This document shows, one piece after another, positions 38,301 through 47,282 of a stretch of DNA of 64,000 bases. A model generated the notes under the pieces. It did not search any database and was not told the DNA's origin. It worked only from the letters and a program-made list of their open reading frames with translations. The DNA comes from Trochalopteron elliotii (taxonomy: Eukaryota; Chordata; Aves; Passeriformes; Leiothrichidae), in assembly GCA_024734555.1 (NCBI GenBank), contig JANPWX010000537.1:530741-594740 (forward strand), given 5' to 3'. Position numbers and translations under genes: made by a program. Every line of letters starts with the position of its first letter. The first letter of the stretch is position 1.

Positions 38301-41300
38301 GTTTTTCATTCAAAGGCTTTGAGCATACACAATTGCTGTATTCATTTGGAAACAGTAGATTGTTAAACTATGCTGAACAGATTATGAGCCTGCTTCCTGT
38401 ATGGACAGTGAGATCTGCTCTTTATTCCTTCCTTCCCAGGCTCTCTAAATTAAAAAGGCACTAGAAGGCATCTTCTTTGCAATGGGTTTCTTTCAGGAGA
38501 GGTCTTTAGGAACTGTAATAAGGCTAGATGCAGCAGTGAGCTAGATATAAGGAAAGCCTGCAGCATGGGGCTGAGACTCTGGGGAAGGACAGTCAGTGCA
38601 GACTTGCCACCACATGTGTTACCATTCATGCTTTCCCAGAAGCAAAGCCTGAAGCAACCTTACTCAACTTTCTAGACTGTGCTTCTTGTGATGCTGAGCT
38701 TAGAGATGCAGTGAACTATTTCACCCAAAGTGTGGGTGTTTTTTTAAATCCAGTGTTTAAAATTCAATTTTTCAGGGTGCATTTCAATGAGGCATCCCTC
38801 TCCCCCTCCCTCTTCTTTTTAGTATAATGCAACTTCATCTGTTCTAGATTTTTAATCAAAGCATGGGGTTGGTGGACATTATTTAACTCATGCTGCTGAC
38901 TACATTAATTTATTAGAATGTCCCAAGTGATACTGATGGCTTAACTGAAGACAAAGCAAGTCCAACAAATAGCCTTTGTATTAAGCCAGGGTCTTAAGAG
39001 CATACACATGGAGAGTAATGAGTAGTTGTCTTAACATGCTAGCAGACTTCTGTTTGAAGTAGGAGTGTTTTACTTTGGTTTATATAACTTTATATAGGAA
39101 AAATGGTTTCCAGGAAACTTTCCTTTAATGCACATGATCTGCAATTGGATTGTGTTGGGTTTTTTTCCTCTTGAGGGACACCAGAGCATCAGTAAGTTTT
39201 CTTTCATATACTGTTCAGTCATTTGATTGGTATTATTTACTGACATTCAGTAAGAGTGTGCATCAGTAGCCTAACATTGCAGAAATATCTTTGGCCATCT
39301 CTCAACCTGGCTGCTTTAAAAAAAACATACATACCCTTCTGAAATCCATTCTGTAGCATTAAGTAGTATTTAGGCAGGTACTTGCTAATATCCTGCAATC
39401 CCTCTACTTCAGCTGAAACTTTATTTGTTATGTTTTAGAAATTGGTTCAAAGTGGATTTGTGTCTGAGCATGAAGTGCTAAACAGGAGGTTTTGTTAGAC
39501 AAGGTTGAGTCAGAACACAGGTGTGAATTGGGCAGTGGGCAAATAACATCATATGGTGAAATGTGTGTTTTTTAAGAATGCGTTTTGAAGAGTGATGTGT
39601 TTTAAGTGTAGTTTACATTGGTTTTTTGCACAGAAGTCTTGAAAGGTAATTTACAAGTTTTTTAACAGGACTGAATGGAAAACAGGGCCTGTAACAGAAA
39701 AAAGGTCTTCCAACAGCATCTATTTTATAAGGACATCGTCTAGCTAGCACCTAACTTGTCTCAGTATTTGCACTGGTGAGCAGTGACAATGAAGGCTTCA
39801 TATTCTAAGGAAGTCTTAGGTATTGGAAATCAGCAGATTTCTTAGTATATCTGCATGTTTAAAATGGATCATTTTACTCCTGAACTTATACAGATGTATT
39901 GAGAGCTTAGAATATAAGCTTTGATGGAAGTTTCCATGTGTTCAGTGTGATTTGCCTGTTCAGGCAACATTTTAATTTTCTTGTTCAATAGAGATAATAG
40001 ATTTATATTTTAAATGGTGAAATATCACGTATACTAGGCTTTGTAACTATGTTTTCCCCTGTCTAAATAAATGTCACTCTTTTATCTAGAAATAACCATA
40101 TTCCATACAAAATGTCAGTTCATTCTTTCCGCCTTTTCTTATTTTCCTGTGAACATCTTCCTGGGTGCAGTGATTTTTCTCAAAAGAAAGACAGCAGGTC
40201 GCAGAGCCTGCCCATGAGCCCCGTTGCAGGAGCGGTGGGAGATGTGACAGCGTGTGTGCTGCCGCTCAGGAATTTTGCTCCTCGCCTCTGCAGCCCTTTA
40301 GGAACCTTGTGCTGGGGTGGTTTCTGGCTGGTGCTGGGGTGGTTTCTGGCTGGTGCTGGGGTGGTTTCTGGCTGGTGCTGGTGTGGTTTCTAGCTGTTGC
40401 TGTGCTGCTCCAGCTGTGCTGTGTGTTCACCGCAGCCGCTGCCGGCCTGCGGGACGCCTGTAGCACCTGCTGGGGCTTCTGTTCAGGGCTCTGCGGGGGC
40501 CCGCAGTAAACCCCTGCTGAAGACCTCAGCTGTCACTTTGATTGTGGGTTTGCCCTTTTTGATTCTCTCTGTGAGACAGCAGAGTGCCTGGAGATTTGTT
40601 TTGAGTTGTCTGAACTTGGTGAATATAGTTAGTAAGAAGCTGACCAAGGTCACCATCCTGTAAGTGAGCTTATTTACCACTGTAGACATGAAAAACTTTT
40701 ATCATATGTGACCTGCCTTCATGGTATGAAAGCTTTCTGAGTCAGTTTGTGACAGCTTAGTGTCAAACATTACAAAAGCAGTGCAGAGCAGCCTGCACAT
40801 ACATTTCTCTGTGCATTTTTCAGTTCACCTTCTGCATTTTCTGTACAGTTTCGATGGTTGATAGTTCTCTTAAAAATCTGTCTTTTAAGTAGAGCTGCAC
40901 CTTTTCATAAAAATGAAGAGGAGATGATACAAAGGAAATTGAAATAAAATAAATGCGTATTACAGTATTTGAAAGAAATTGGATACCATGCTACCTTATC
41001 TGTATGCAGAAGTTTTAGAAGTAAAAAGTAGTATGCACATGCAAATGTTAAAAGACATGGACAAACATTAAAATAGTTTTATTGTTTTATTGTTATTATT
41101 TCTTTTCCTTAAATGAGCGTATCTGTTATAACTGGGCTAAGTTAGAAGTGGAACCTTCTGGTCTTTTATAACAATGTGTAAACAGTTTGAAGGGACCTTA
41201 GGCCTGCTTCTTGTCTGGGTGTTGTCTGTGGTAACATTTAAAATCCAGTTGAAGTAGATGTTACATGTACTGTTACAGTAACAGATGTTACTGTATCCAC

Positions 41301-44300
41301 TCTTTGGTTAAATCAGCACAGGTTGGGTGTGTGTGTATGATATAAAGCAGCAAAAACTTGAGCGTGTTGGTTGTGTTCTCTTTGCCTTGGCATTATTTAA
41401 CAATTTTGATGAAGTTCCCTAACAAATCTGTGCCTTTTGGGGATATGCCAAAGGATTAAGGAAACACCTTTGCTTACATTGCTTTTAAAAAATGTCAGAT
41501 GGGATGACCCTTTTAACTTCAGGTCTAACTTTCGTCCCAGACAAAATGAAAGAACAATTGAAGATAAGTTTGCATATCTGAAAGCTCACCTTTTTTCCCC
41601 AAACATGAGTTGGTCTAGTAAAATGTACTAGCATTGCCTACATGTCAAGGCTGTTGTAATTTATGCCATTTAGCATAGCTTATGGGAGCTTAGATCTGGT
41701 CAACAAATGTGAAATAGTGTTTTGATGAAATCAGAAGCATTTGGTAAAAGAACTAAGGTAGATGTACTGGTTTGGAGTATTTTTTTTTTCTAAAGTATGC
41801 CACTAGACAGTGTTATCAACCCCACATCCTTGCTTTTATGTAGTGACAGTCTCTAGTGCAGCATTTCTCAATTAAAGTATAATATAAGAAATGAAGAAAA
41901 ATGGAAATTTGAGACTGGTGTGGTGTGGTGTAGAAGTGCTAACAAAAAGTTTATCTTCATTAATGATTTGCTTGTGTGATGAAACTTAAATACTTTCACA
42001 GAGATGGAAATTGGTTTAATGAAAACTTAAACCTCAAGAAACTTCAGAGTCAATGGTAGTGTATCATAGATGTCAAGGCTAATGGAGTTCCATCCACAAT
42101 AAAGACGTGCCCCTAATTCTTGATTGTGTTACTATATCTAATGGGAAAAGAAGGAGACCCTCTCATTCTCAAACAAACAAAAAAGAGTTTAAAGAAATAG
42201 ATGATTATAAGCTGGCACCAGTGTTGTAACTGGTATTACTGTATCATTTCCATATTAGAAAAGACTAGAATATACTCAAAGTTTCCAGAAAATACATGGT
42301 CAGACATTAAAATCGCCAAGTTTACAAATACATAAAATATGTTTAGTTCTAGTTGGATTAAAGTGTTGCACTCCTCAATCATCTGGGAAAAAAAATGGAT
42401 TTTGATGGGTTATGGTTAAAGAGTGGAAGTTAAGTATAGTCTTTATTCTTAATGTACTAATAAGTATTGAAATTTAGAATAATATGTAATTTAAAATAAT
42501 CTCCTTGATCTTATAAGCAGGAAAAAATTACTGGAGTGTCTTGTGCAAGCAATGAACTATATTGTAGTGGTCTCCAACATGGTAATGAAAAACCTGTGGT
42601 CATATCTTGTGAAGTGAACTTTGCACAGCACATTCATGGCTGTATTCCACTGATCACAATGGCAGTCGGTTTTAGCTGTTTCCGGTGGAACCAAGAGGCT
42701 GTTGTAGGAATGTAGGTACTAGAGAAGGATGAGTTTTGTGAGGCATGTAGGTTTGTTATTACTACAAAAATACAGCGTAAGTGTAAATTTTTCCTATAAT
42801 TGCATCTGTAAATAAAAAGCCAAGAAATAGGGGTCATACATGTAAGAAATTATTCTTCCACCCATTTTATCCAACTGTATTACAGCCCTTTAGAGTCATG
42901 ATTCTGAATTCAGCAAGTTAGGTAGGACTAGGTAACAGCATGGTTTGTCATGTGTTAAATAATTGCTACCTGGATAGCTATTAAAAGTCAGTAACATGAA
43001 GAACATAAAAGCATGATTATTTCAGGTTCGTCCTTGAAATGTGGATCAAAGTTTATGTTCATTGTACAAATGAGTCATTGCAAGAATGAAGAGAGCACTA
43101 AAGGGTATCTCTGCTTTCTGTTAATTGTTTGTGGAGGTTAAATAAAATTGGTATATAAAGATTTTTTGAATTGAATGTTAGGTTTGCCATCTGGGGAGAA
43201 GGAAATTAAAATAAAGAGTAGGTAAATAAATCGTTTTAGTGTTCCAGTCAGTGAAGAAGAGATAGGAAAAAAGACCCTCTACAGAGTTTCCGTAATAATA
43301 CTGATGGCCAAAATTTCATACTGTTTCTTGGACCATTTTTCATAGCTTTTACCTTTGAAATCCCTTCACTTAAATCAACATGGCATCTTCTTGTAAGTCT
43401 TGATTTGATGGGTTTTTTAGATTAGGAGGGAAAAGTTCTTTTGTGGGTCCAGAAAATGCTTTCTGAGTACAGTCTCTGTTTTTTAACCTATGTACTCTGT
43501 TCCTTGCCTATCAATAGAAACATATTATAATGGCTGTGAATGTGTATTCTCTCCTTGCAATTTTACATATCCCTGCATGTAGCAGGCAAGATTTTTTGAA
43601 CATTTTATTTACAATATGTATACACACAAAGTTTCATTATGGTGTACTCAAAAAAAATTTGTAGAACAAAATTTGTTGTTGGTTTATTATCTTCTTCAAG
43701 CTGTATTTTAAAGATGCAATATACTAAAACCTTAGTTCCTCAAAGATGAAGGTTTCTTAGATAGAACTCTTGGCTTCTTTATCTTTTTCCTTCATGTTAG
43801 AAGAAAATCTGAAAGGAGATTTTACCTGAGCATATTGAACACCATCTCCATGACAACCAGCTAATTAATCACTATCAGTCTGGCTTTGGTCCTCTTCAGT
43901 GAACTGATACTCTCCAGCTTTTTTTCACATATCTTCTGTGTTTTCTGTGAAGGTCATTTATTTAGCGACATTATGTCTTTGGGAGTGGAAGCCTTTTCCT
44001 ACAAGAAACAATTTTCTTTAAAGCACTTTAAGTGTAGCTGTGATTTTGTTTCCTGCACAGTAGTAGGGAGATTTTAAGGTTAGGGTTTTGGGGTTTTTCC
44101 CCTCTTCTTGCTTTTTCTGAAATTTCCATTGTTTCCTTTTGGACATCAGGGTTCAGTAGTACATTGTGACTGTGGCCACATTGCATTACAGAAATGTCCA
44201 AGCTGAGTTTGCATCTAAGTAGTATAGTAAGAATGAGCTAAGAGTTCAAGTAGTTCCTTTGCTTCTTGGGACAGATTTGGCCTGAGCCTCTGTTGCTGCA

Positions 44301-46078
44301 TTGCTGTAAGTATTCATGCTTGCTTTTGTAAGTCATCACTGCACTATCATGCAGTCAGAGTTTCTGCAATGTTAGAGGTATTTGGAGTCAATCAACATAC
44401 TTGTCATAGCTACTGCATAACTTTTTACATTTATAAATTTGGTTAGAAGGTCTGATAATAATATTACTGTTGCAAGTAATTGCAAATTTTCCCCTATGAC
44501 AGCAGTCTTCAGCCTGTGTAAGAACATAAAGTCTATAGAACATAATGTCTGTAGGTGCTCAGACCAGTTGTCTGTATAGCTCAATATCCTATCATTCCTA
44601 ACAGATTCTCATAGAGGATACTTGTGATAGACTCTAGGGACAAGAGATAGGGTGAGGTTGTGCAGGATATTTTCCCCATGGCATTTTCCCAGTCTTTACC
44701 TGTCTTTGGCTAAAGAGTTCAAAGTTTGCAAGCAGTAAAAAGAATGAAAGCTGAGGCTAGGAAAGAGAAGTATTTCTCCATCCTGAACAAACCTTGTGTT
44801 TTTAAGTTTTCATTTTGTTTCTGAATGACTGTTCACAGCCTCTTACAAATTAAATATGTTTATGCATATGAATTTACACATACTATGTAAAGCTGAGTGT
44901 ACCCCTCATTCCTTCAGTCTCCTTTTCATTGGTGCATAGTTAGTTCCCATCCATGTTTTCCTGTCATGTCTCATGGATGTATTATTATTTGAAGTTATCC
45001 CATATATTTACTATTTGAGTGCCATATTTTTTGTAGATAGTTTGTAGGACACATTAATTATCTATACAATTTAGTAGTATAGTATTTAGTACTTCTAAAA
45101 GCTGGATATTGATACTCAGGTGTAGTTAAGAACTCTTGAAGATTGAACCAGTACATTAAAAGAATTGCCAGTAGATTTGTGTAGAAAAGCAATAGAAGAA
45201 TCTGTATTTTGACTGAATATTTTACATATTGTCGGAGGTAGGAAATGCATATAACATGCTGTTAAGCTGGTTTTAATGTGTGCGGAAAAGAATAAATTAA
45301 GCAACAATGTTTAGGCAACTGCTTTATTTTTTTCACATGTATTGAGCAAACAAAACACTTTCGGAAGGGTGAGATGAACTGGGAAGAGCTGGAAATAATT
45401 TCTGGTAGTTTCCCTCATTAATTGTTTTTTTAATTTTATTTTTTTATCAGTTTGTATAAGAAGATATAACTGAAGATAATAGATGGGGATATTTTATATA
45501 ATAAATGACTAAGGAGATTGATCTGAGCAGCTCTGAGCAGTTTAGTACTTGGGATTTGTATGAAATGAAGTGGTGGCAGGAAACTTGCATAGAGTTGGAG
45601 ATAAGTTGAGCTGCAGAAGTGACCATGAAGATGGGAAGCATTTTTTTTTTGTGGTAGGTTATGTCTACTCTGAACCATGTTCATTCAGCTACTTATTTGA
45701 CATTGTGATGTATCTGGATTTAGAATGACATATTAATGATTTTCTCTTTTCTTCTTTGCCTTTTTTTTTTTATTGTTTTCTTTGTTTGTTTTGTTGGTTC
45801 CTGAAATACTACTGAACTATTCCTATGAAGATTGCTGTGTTCACTGTATCCTGGCTTGCTTGTTCTGTGAATTTCTCACCCTCTGTAACATTGTTCTGGG
45901 ACAAGCATCCTGTGGCATCTGCACGTCGGATGCCTGCTGCTGCTGCTGCGGGGACGAGATGGGGGATGACTGTAACTGCCCATGTGATATGGACTGTGGC
46001 ATAATGGATGCGTGTTGTGAATCTGCAGATTGCTTGGAGATCTGCATGGAATGCTGTGGGATCTGCTTCCCATCATGA
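10583..46078 (+). CDS. MDFIC: MDFIC (MyoD family inhibitor domain-containing protein), 5'-incomplete, three exons visible
   Basis: Joining 10583-10714, 33048-33323 and 45831-46078 gives a continuous frame of about 218 residues ending at TGA 46076-46078. The order is a polar acidic segment with QSIWGN and DGDLIR, a Ser/Lys-rich disordered segment, and a C-terminal I-mfa domain with 24 cysteines in 82 residues. This matches the known architecture of vertebrate MDFIC. Only a short N-terminal piece (roughly 30 residues in the mammalian short form) is missing, on an exon upstream of the window. From family knowledge, MDFIC binds transcription regulators (cyclin T1/P-TEFb, LEF1/Axin, and others) through the I-mfa domain. 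Its lipidated C-terminal helix also acts as an auxiliary subunit of PIEZO mechanosensitive channels. All three upstream introns are phase 1. The paralogue MDFI is less likely because the middle segment and the EDCCVHC junction fit MDFIC. Confidence 0.93.
12921..12984. repeat. Short imperfect tandem repeat (TATCTAAG / ATCTAAA units)
   Basis: Units AATCTAAG, TATCTAAG and TATCTATA on the left, and TATCTAAA, ATCTAAA and ATCTAAG on the right, flank a TATAAGATACTATA core. GTATC and GATAC pair across the centre, so the tract is partly self-complementary as well as repeated. It looks like a local slippage product. Confidence 0.65.
13815..14135 (+). mobile_element. Ancient CR1-type LINE 3' relic
   Basis: The sequence follows the order seen in old amniote CR1 3' ends: a CAGTTGGAGAAGGGTCAGGG block, then CACAAATACCTCAGG, a purine-rich middle with CCTAAGAAGCATGTCACAAC, then GGGAGAACTAAATG, TTCAGTTAGACTAGGAATAA, a TTTTTTTTAACAGAG run and TTGAGAACAGGAA. 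It is heavily diverged and the boundaries are approximate. No open frame survives. Orientation is the same as MDFIC. The assignment rests on recalled motif order and would need RepeatMasker. Confidence 0.5.
16081..16440 (+). mobile_element. CR1 LINE, 5'-truncated 3' end
   Basis: This is a clear CR1 3' segment. It runs from TTAGCCTGGAGAAAAGGAGG through CTCAGGGGAGACCTTCTCAC, GGTCTCTTCTCCCAGGAC and CTGCCCAGGGAGGTAGTGGA to the terminal GGGATTCTGTG. Within it, 16200-16340 still translates to the end of CR1 ORF2, with ENFFTERMIRCWNGLPREVV followed by PSLEIFKERLE, and stops near 16355. The element is 5'-truncated to about 360 bp, the usual fate of CR1 insertions. It is less diverged than the other CR1 fragments here. 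It lies sense to MDFIC and has no sign of activity. Confidence 0.93.
29337..29367. repeat. Uninterrupted run of 31 T
   Basis: Thirty-one consecutive T residues follow TTACACC and precede AAGATACACACAACC. The run may be the poly(A) tail of a minus-strand retroposed sequence or a simple slippage tract. I recognise no retroposon body on the 3' side. The assembled length of such a run is often inexact. Confidence 0.9.
33048..33323 (+). CDS. MDFIC: MDFIC internal coding exon, 276 nt (Ser/Lys-rich linker)
   Basis: The acceptor is the AG at 33046-33047 after a T/C-rich tract. The first two bases (CA) complete the split Thr codon, giving TQPQRLPQPN. The exon encodes 92 codon-equivalents: a polar stretch with GKIQNGH, LSNGSGIHNG and VKH, then a basic, serine-rich stretch with SEKMHRKIQS, LSVNSNSSKKSK and VFSQKPGTSPE. 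No folded domain is expected, and the KKSK and MHRK clusters are the only basic patches. The donor is GTAAGC at 33324, leaving G at 33323 as the first base of the next Asp codon. The length is a multiple of three with phase-1 borders on both sides, so the exon is symmetric. The match to recalled vertebrate MDFIC is strong along the whole exon. Confidence 0.93.
35751..35780. repeat. (AT)n microsatellite
   Basis: ATATATGTGC is followed by about eight AT units and then ACATATGC. It is a short dinucleotide tract, nearly self-complementary, with no other feature around it. Confidence 0.8.
40195..40512. promoter_or_regulatory. GC- and CpG-rich island inside an MDFIC intron
   Basis: Reading by eye I count 13 CpG dinucleotides in about 320 bp, in an otherwise AT-rich, CpG-poor intron. 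CpGs cluster on both sides of a 22-bp tandem repeat, notably in the stretch 40430-40502. It could be an intragenic CpG island (alternative promoter or enhancer), or the GC content may simply reflect a minisatellite-bearing insertion. There is no TATA box or recognisable first exon. Several open frames of 66-93 codons cross it on both strands, as expected where GC content removes stops, and I do not call a gene. Confidence 0.4.
40311..40398. repeat. 22-bp minisatellite, four copies
   Basis: The unit begins GCTGGGGTGGTTTCTGGCTG and ends GT. Copies lie at 40311-40332, 40333-40354, 40355-40376 and 40377-40398. The first three are identical, and the fourth differs in several places (GTGTGG for GGGTGG, TAGCTGTT for TGGCTGGT). 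The + strand carries closely spaced G runs. The three identical copies suggest recent unit turnover, so copy number may vary between individuals. Confidence 0.95.
43815..44080 (+). mobile_element. Ancient LINE reverse-transcriptase relic (L2/CR1-superfamily-like)
   Basis: The frame from 43819 translates to ILPEHIEHHLHDNQLINHYQ followed by SGFGPLQ, a stop at 43900-43902, then TDTLQL. This lines up without gaps with the reverse-transcriptase region in which LINE clades show 'QSGFRP-HSTETALL', with the stop falling at the Ser position. In another frame further on, FSYKKQFSLKHFKCSCDFV and SCTVV resemble the later 'SYL..R...V' to 'SCGVPQGS' stretch, so there are frameshifts and probably a deletion. 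CR1 proper usually has QHGF at this motif, so an L2-like or related ancient clade is favoured. Limits are approximate. Confidence 0.55.
45831..46078 (+). CDS. MDFIC: MDFIC terminal coding exon: complete I-mfa domain
   Basis: After the acceptor AG at 45829-45830, AT completes the Asp codon and the frame runs DCCVHCILACLFCEFLTLCN to the C-terminus ...ECCGICFPS and TGA 46076-46078. The 82 residues (counting the split Asp) include 24 cysteines, among them five in a row encoded by TGC at 45935-45949. This is the whole I-mfa domain, nearly identical to what I recall of mammalian MDFIC, with conservative differences such as Asp in TSDACC and Ala in ESADC. From family knowledge the cysteines are thought to be zinc-binding and/or lipid-modified. 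The final helix (CLEICMECCGICFPS) is the S-acylated segment that docks in the PIEZO pore module. The longer open frame starting at 45773 is intron read-through and should not be used as a start. Confidence 0.97.
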
Positions 46079-47250
46079 AATATTTATCCCTTTCTATATT
46101 ATTCTCTATAAAACTGGAGAGCTTTTCTTTAAATGCATTTGAAGAAAGACAAGGTAAGATTTTCACACTTGCACTGTTAATTCCCTTTATATAAATATTT
46201 TTTTAAAAAGCAATCCTCAAATCTGTATTCTAATACAAATTGTATAGTTTTGTATGTGAGATTAAAGCTACATTCCAGCTTCCTTTTGGCTTTGCAAATG
46301 GAAGAGTTTACTGAAAGTAAATTGTAGGCCTGATACTGCAGGCCATATGAAGGCAAAATTGCCATTTGAATCGAGTGATAGATTTTGGTCAGAGAACAGA
46401 CTGCAAGGCAAAACCTTAAGTATTTGCCTTTATCTACTTTAATGTTTAAACACTCAAATGCCACCATGCATAACATGCCTTTACAGGCATTCTGAAAATC
46501 AAAATATCTCTATTTCTCTCTCTTTGGGTTGAAAGCAACTTTGCTCTATTGTTTTAAACTTACTTCAAAAGCCCGCATCAGAAATCAGAATTAGTTTTGC
46601 TACAGTGGTCATGTTGGCAATATGTCTTTTGTTTTGAATATCTTATTGATCAGAGAGCAGTTCCTGATATTTTCCATTGCTGAGATTATCTGACAATCTA
46701 AAGTCTAATACAAGTATTGCCCTGGACTGGAAGAGTACCAGGATTTCTTTGTCATCAATCAAGACAGAATAGAGGCCTTATCATTTTAGTTCAGTACTAT
46801 TATTACTTGAAATGCTTCATCTTAGAAAGAGACTTTGGAAATCTGTGTAGACATGAAATATAGAGTAACAAACCAATAGACTAACATTACTTCAAAAATT
46901 GGCTATAATAGAAAAATTATTGGAAGTTAACTCAAGAATCTAAACCAGTATATTAAGTGGCCTGGTCAGTGTTTGTGGCTTTGGAGCCAGTGTCACATAG
47001 CTTAGTATTTATTACTTTAGAGTGTAAGAAAGATCTACAGAGGGTAGCAGAATTTAAACAGTGTATAAGAACACATTAAAACTGACTTGATCAAGGAATT
47101 CTGCCATTATATGCAAAAAGCAAGTGAAAAAATGTTTATTCTCAGATACATTTTAAATTCTATTGTAAAATAACTGTGTAAAAAAAGATCATTTAAAAAT
47201 ATGTGATATGCTTTAAAAATAAAAGGATTGGTATTTAAAATGTTTGAAAA

Positions 47251-47282
47251 ATACAGTTAGGATCTGTTGGACCTAACTGTAT
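47251..47282 (+). other. MDFIC: Stem-loop in the MDFIC 3' UTR
   Basis: ATACAGTTAGG (47251-47261) and CCTAACTGTAT (47272-47282) are perfect reverse complements separated by a 10-nt loop, ATCTGTTGGA. It lies about 30 nt after the AATAAA at 47218-47223. The RNA could fold into an 11-bp hairpin. I know of no named element of this sequence. Confidence 0.6.

Larger units (their letters stand above)
33324..45830 (+). other. MDFIC: MDFIC intron, 12.5 kb, before the terminal exon
   Basis: The donor is GTAAGC at 33324 and the acceptor AG is at 45829-45830. A strong T-rich tract lies at about 45760-45800, and the stretch closest to the AG is weaker (ACTATTCCTATGAAG). Identified contents are an AT microsatellite (35751-35780), a CpG-rich island with a 22-bp minisatellite (about 40195-40512) and an ancient LINE reverse-transcriptase relic (about 43815-44080). 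The remainder is AT-rich sequence with nothing recognisable, and no further coding exon was found. Confidence 0.85.

Noticed and set aside
40112..40689. Overlapping open frames of 66-93 codons on both strands in the GC-rich island
   Set aside because: They exist because GC content and the 22-bp repeat (not a multiple of 3, so read in all frames) remove stops. No start context, splice structure or domain was seen.
45773..45830. Apparent 5' extension of the I-mfa open frame to an ATG at 45773
   Set aside because: This is intron read-through. The acceptor AG at 45829-45830 and the phase-1 join to GAA|G at 33323 restore the known MDFIC sequence, so the ATG is not a start.
45935..45949. (TGC)5 run as a trinucleotide microsatellite
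   Set aside because: It encodes the five-cysteine run of the I-mfa domain and is explained by coding sequence.
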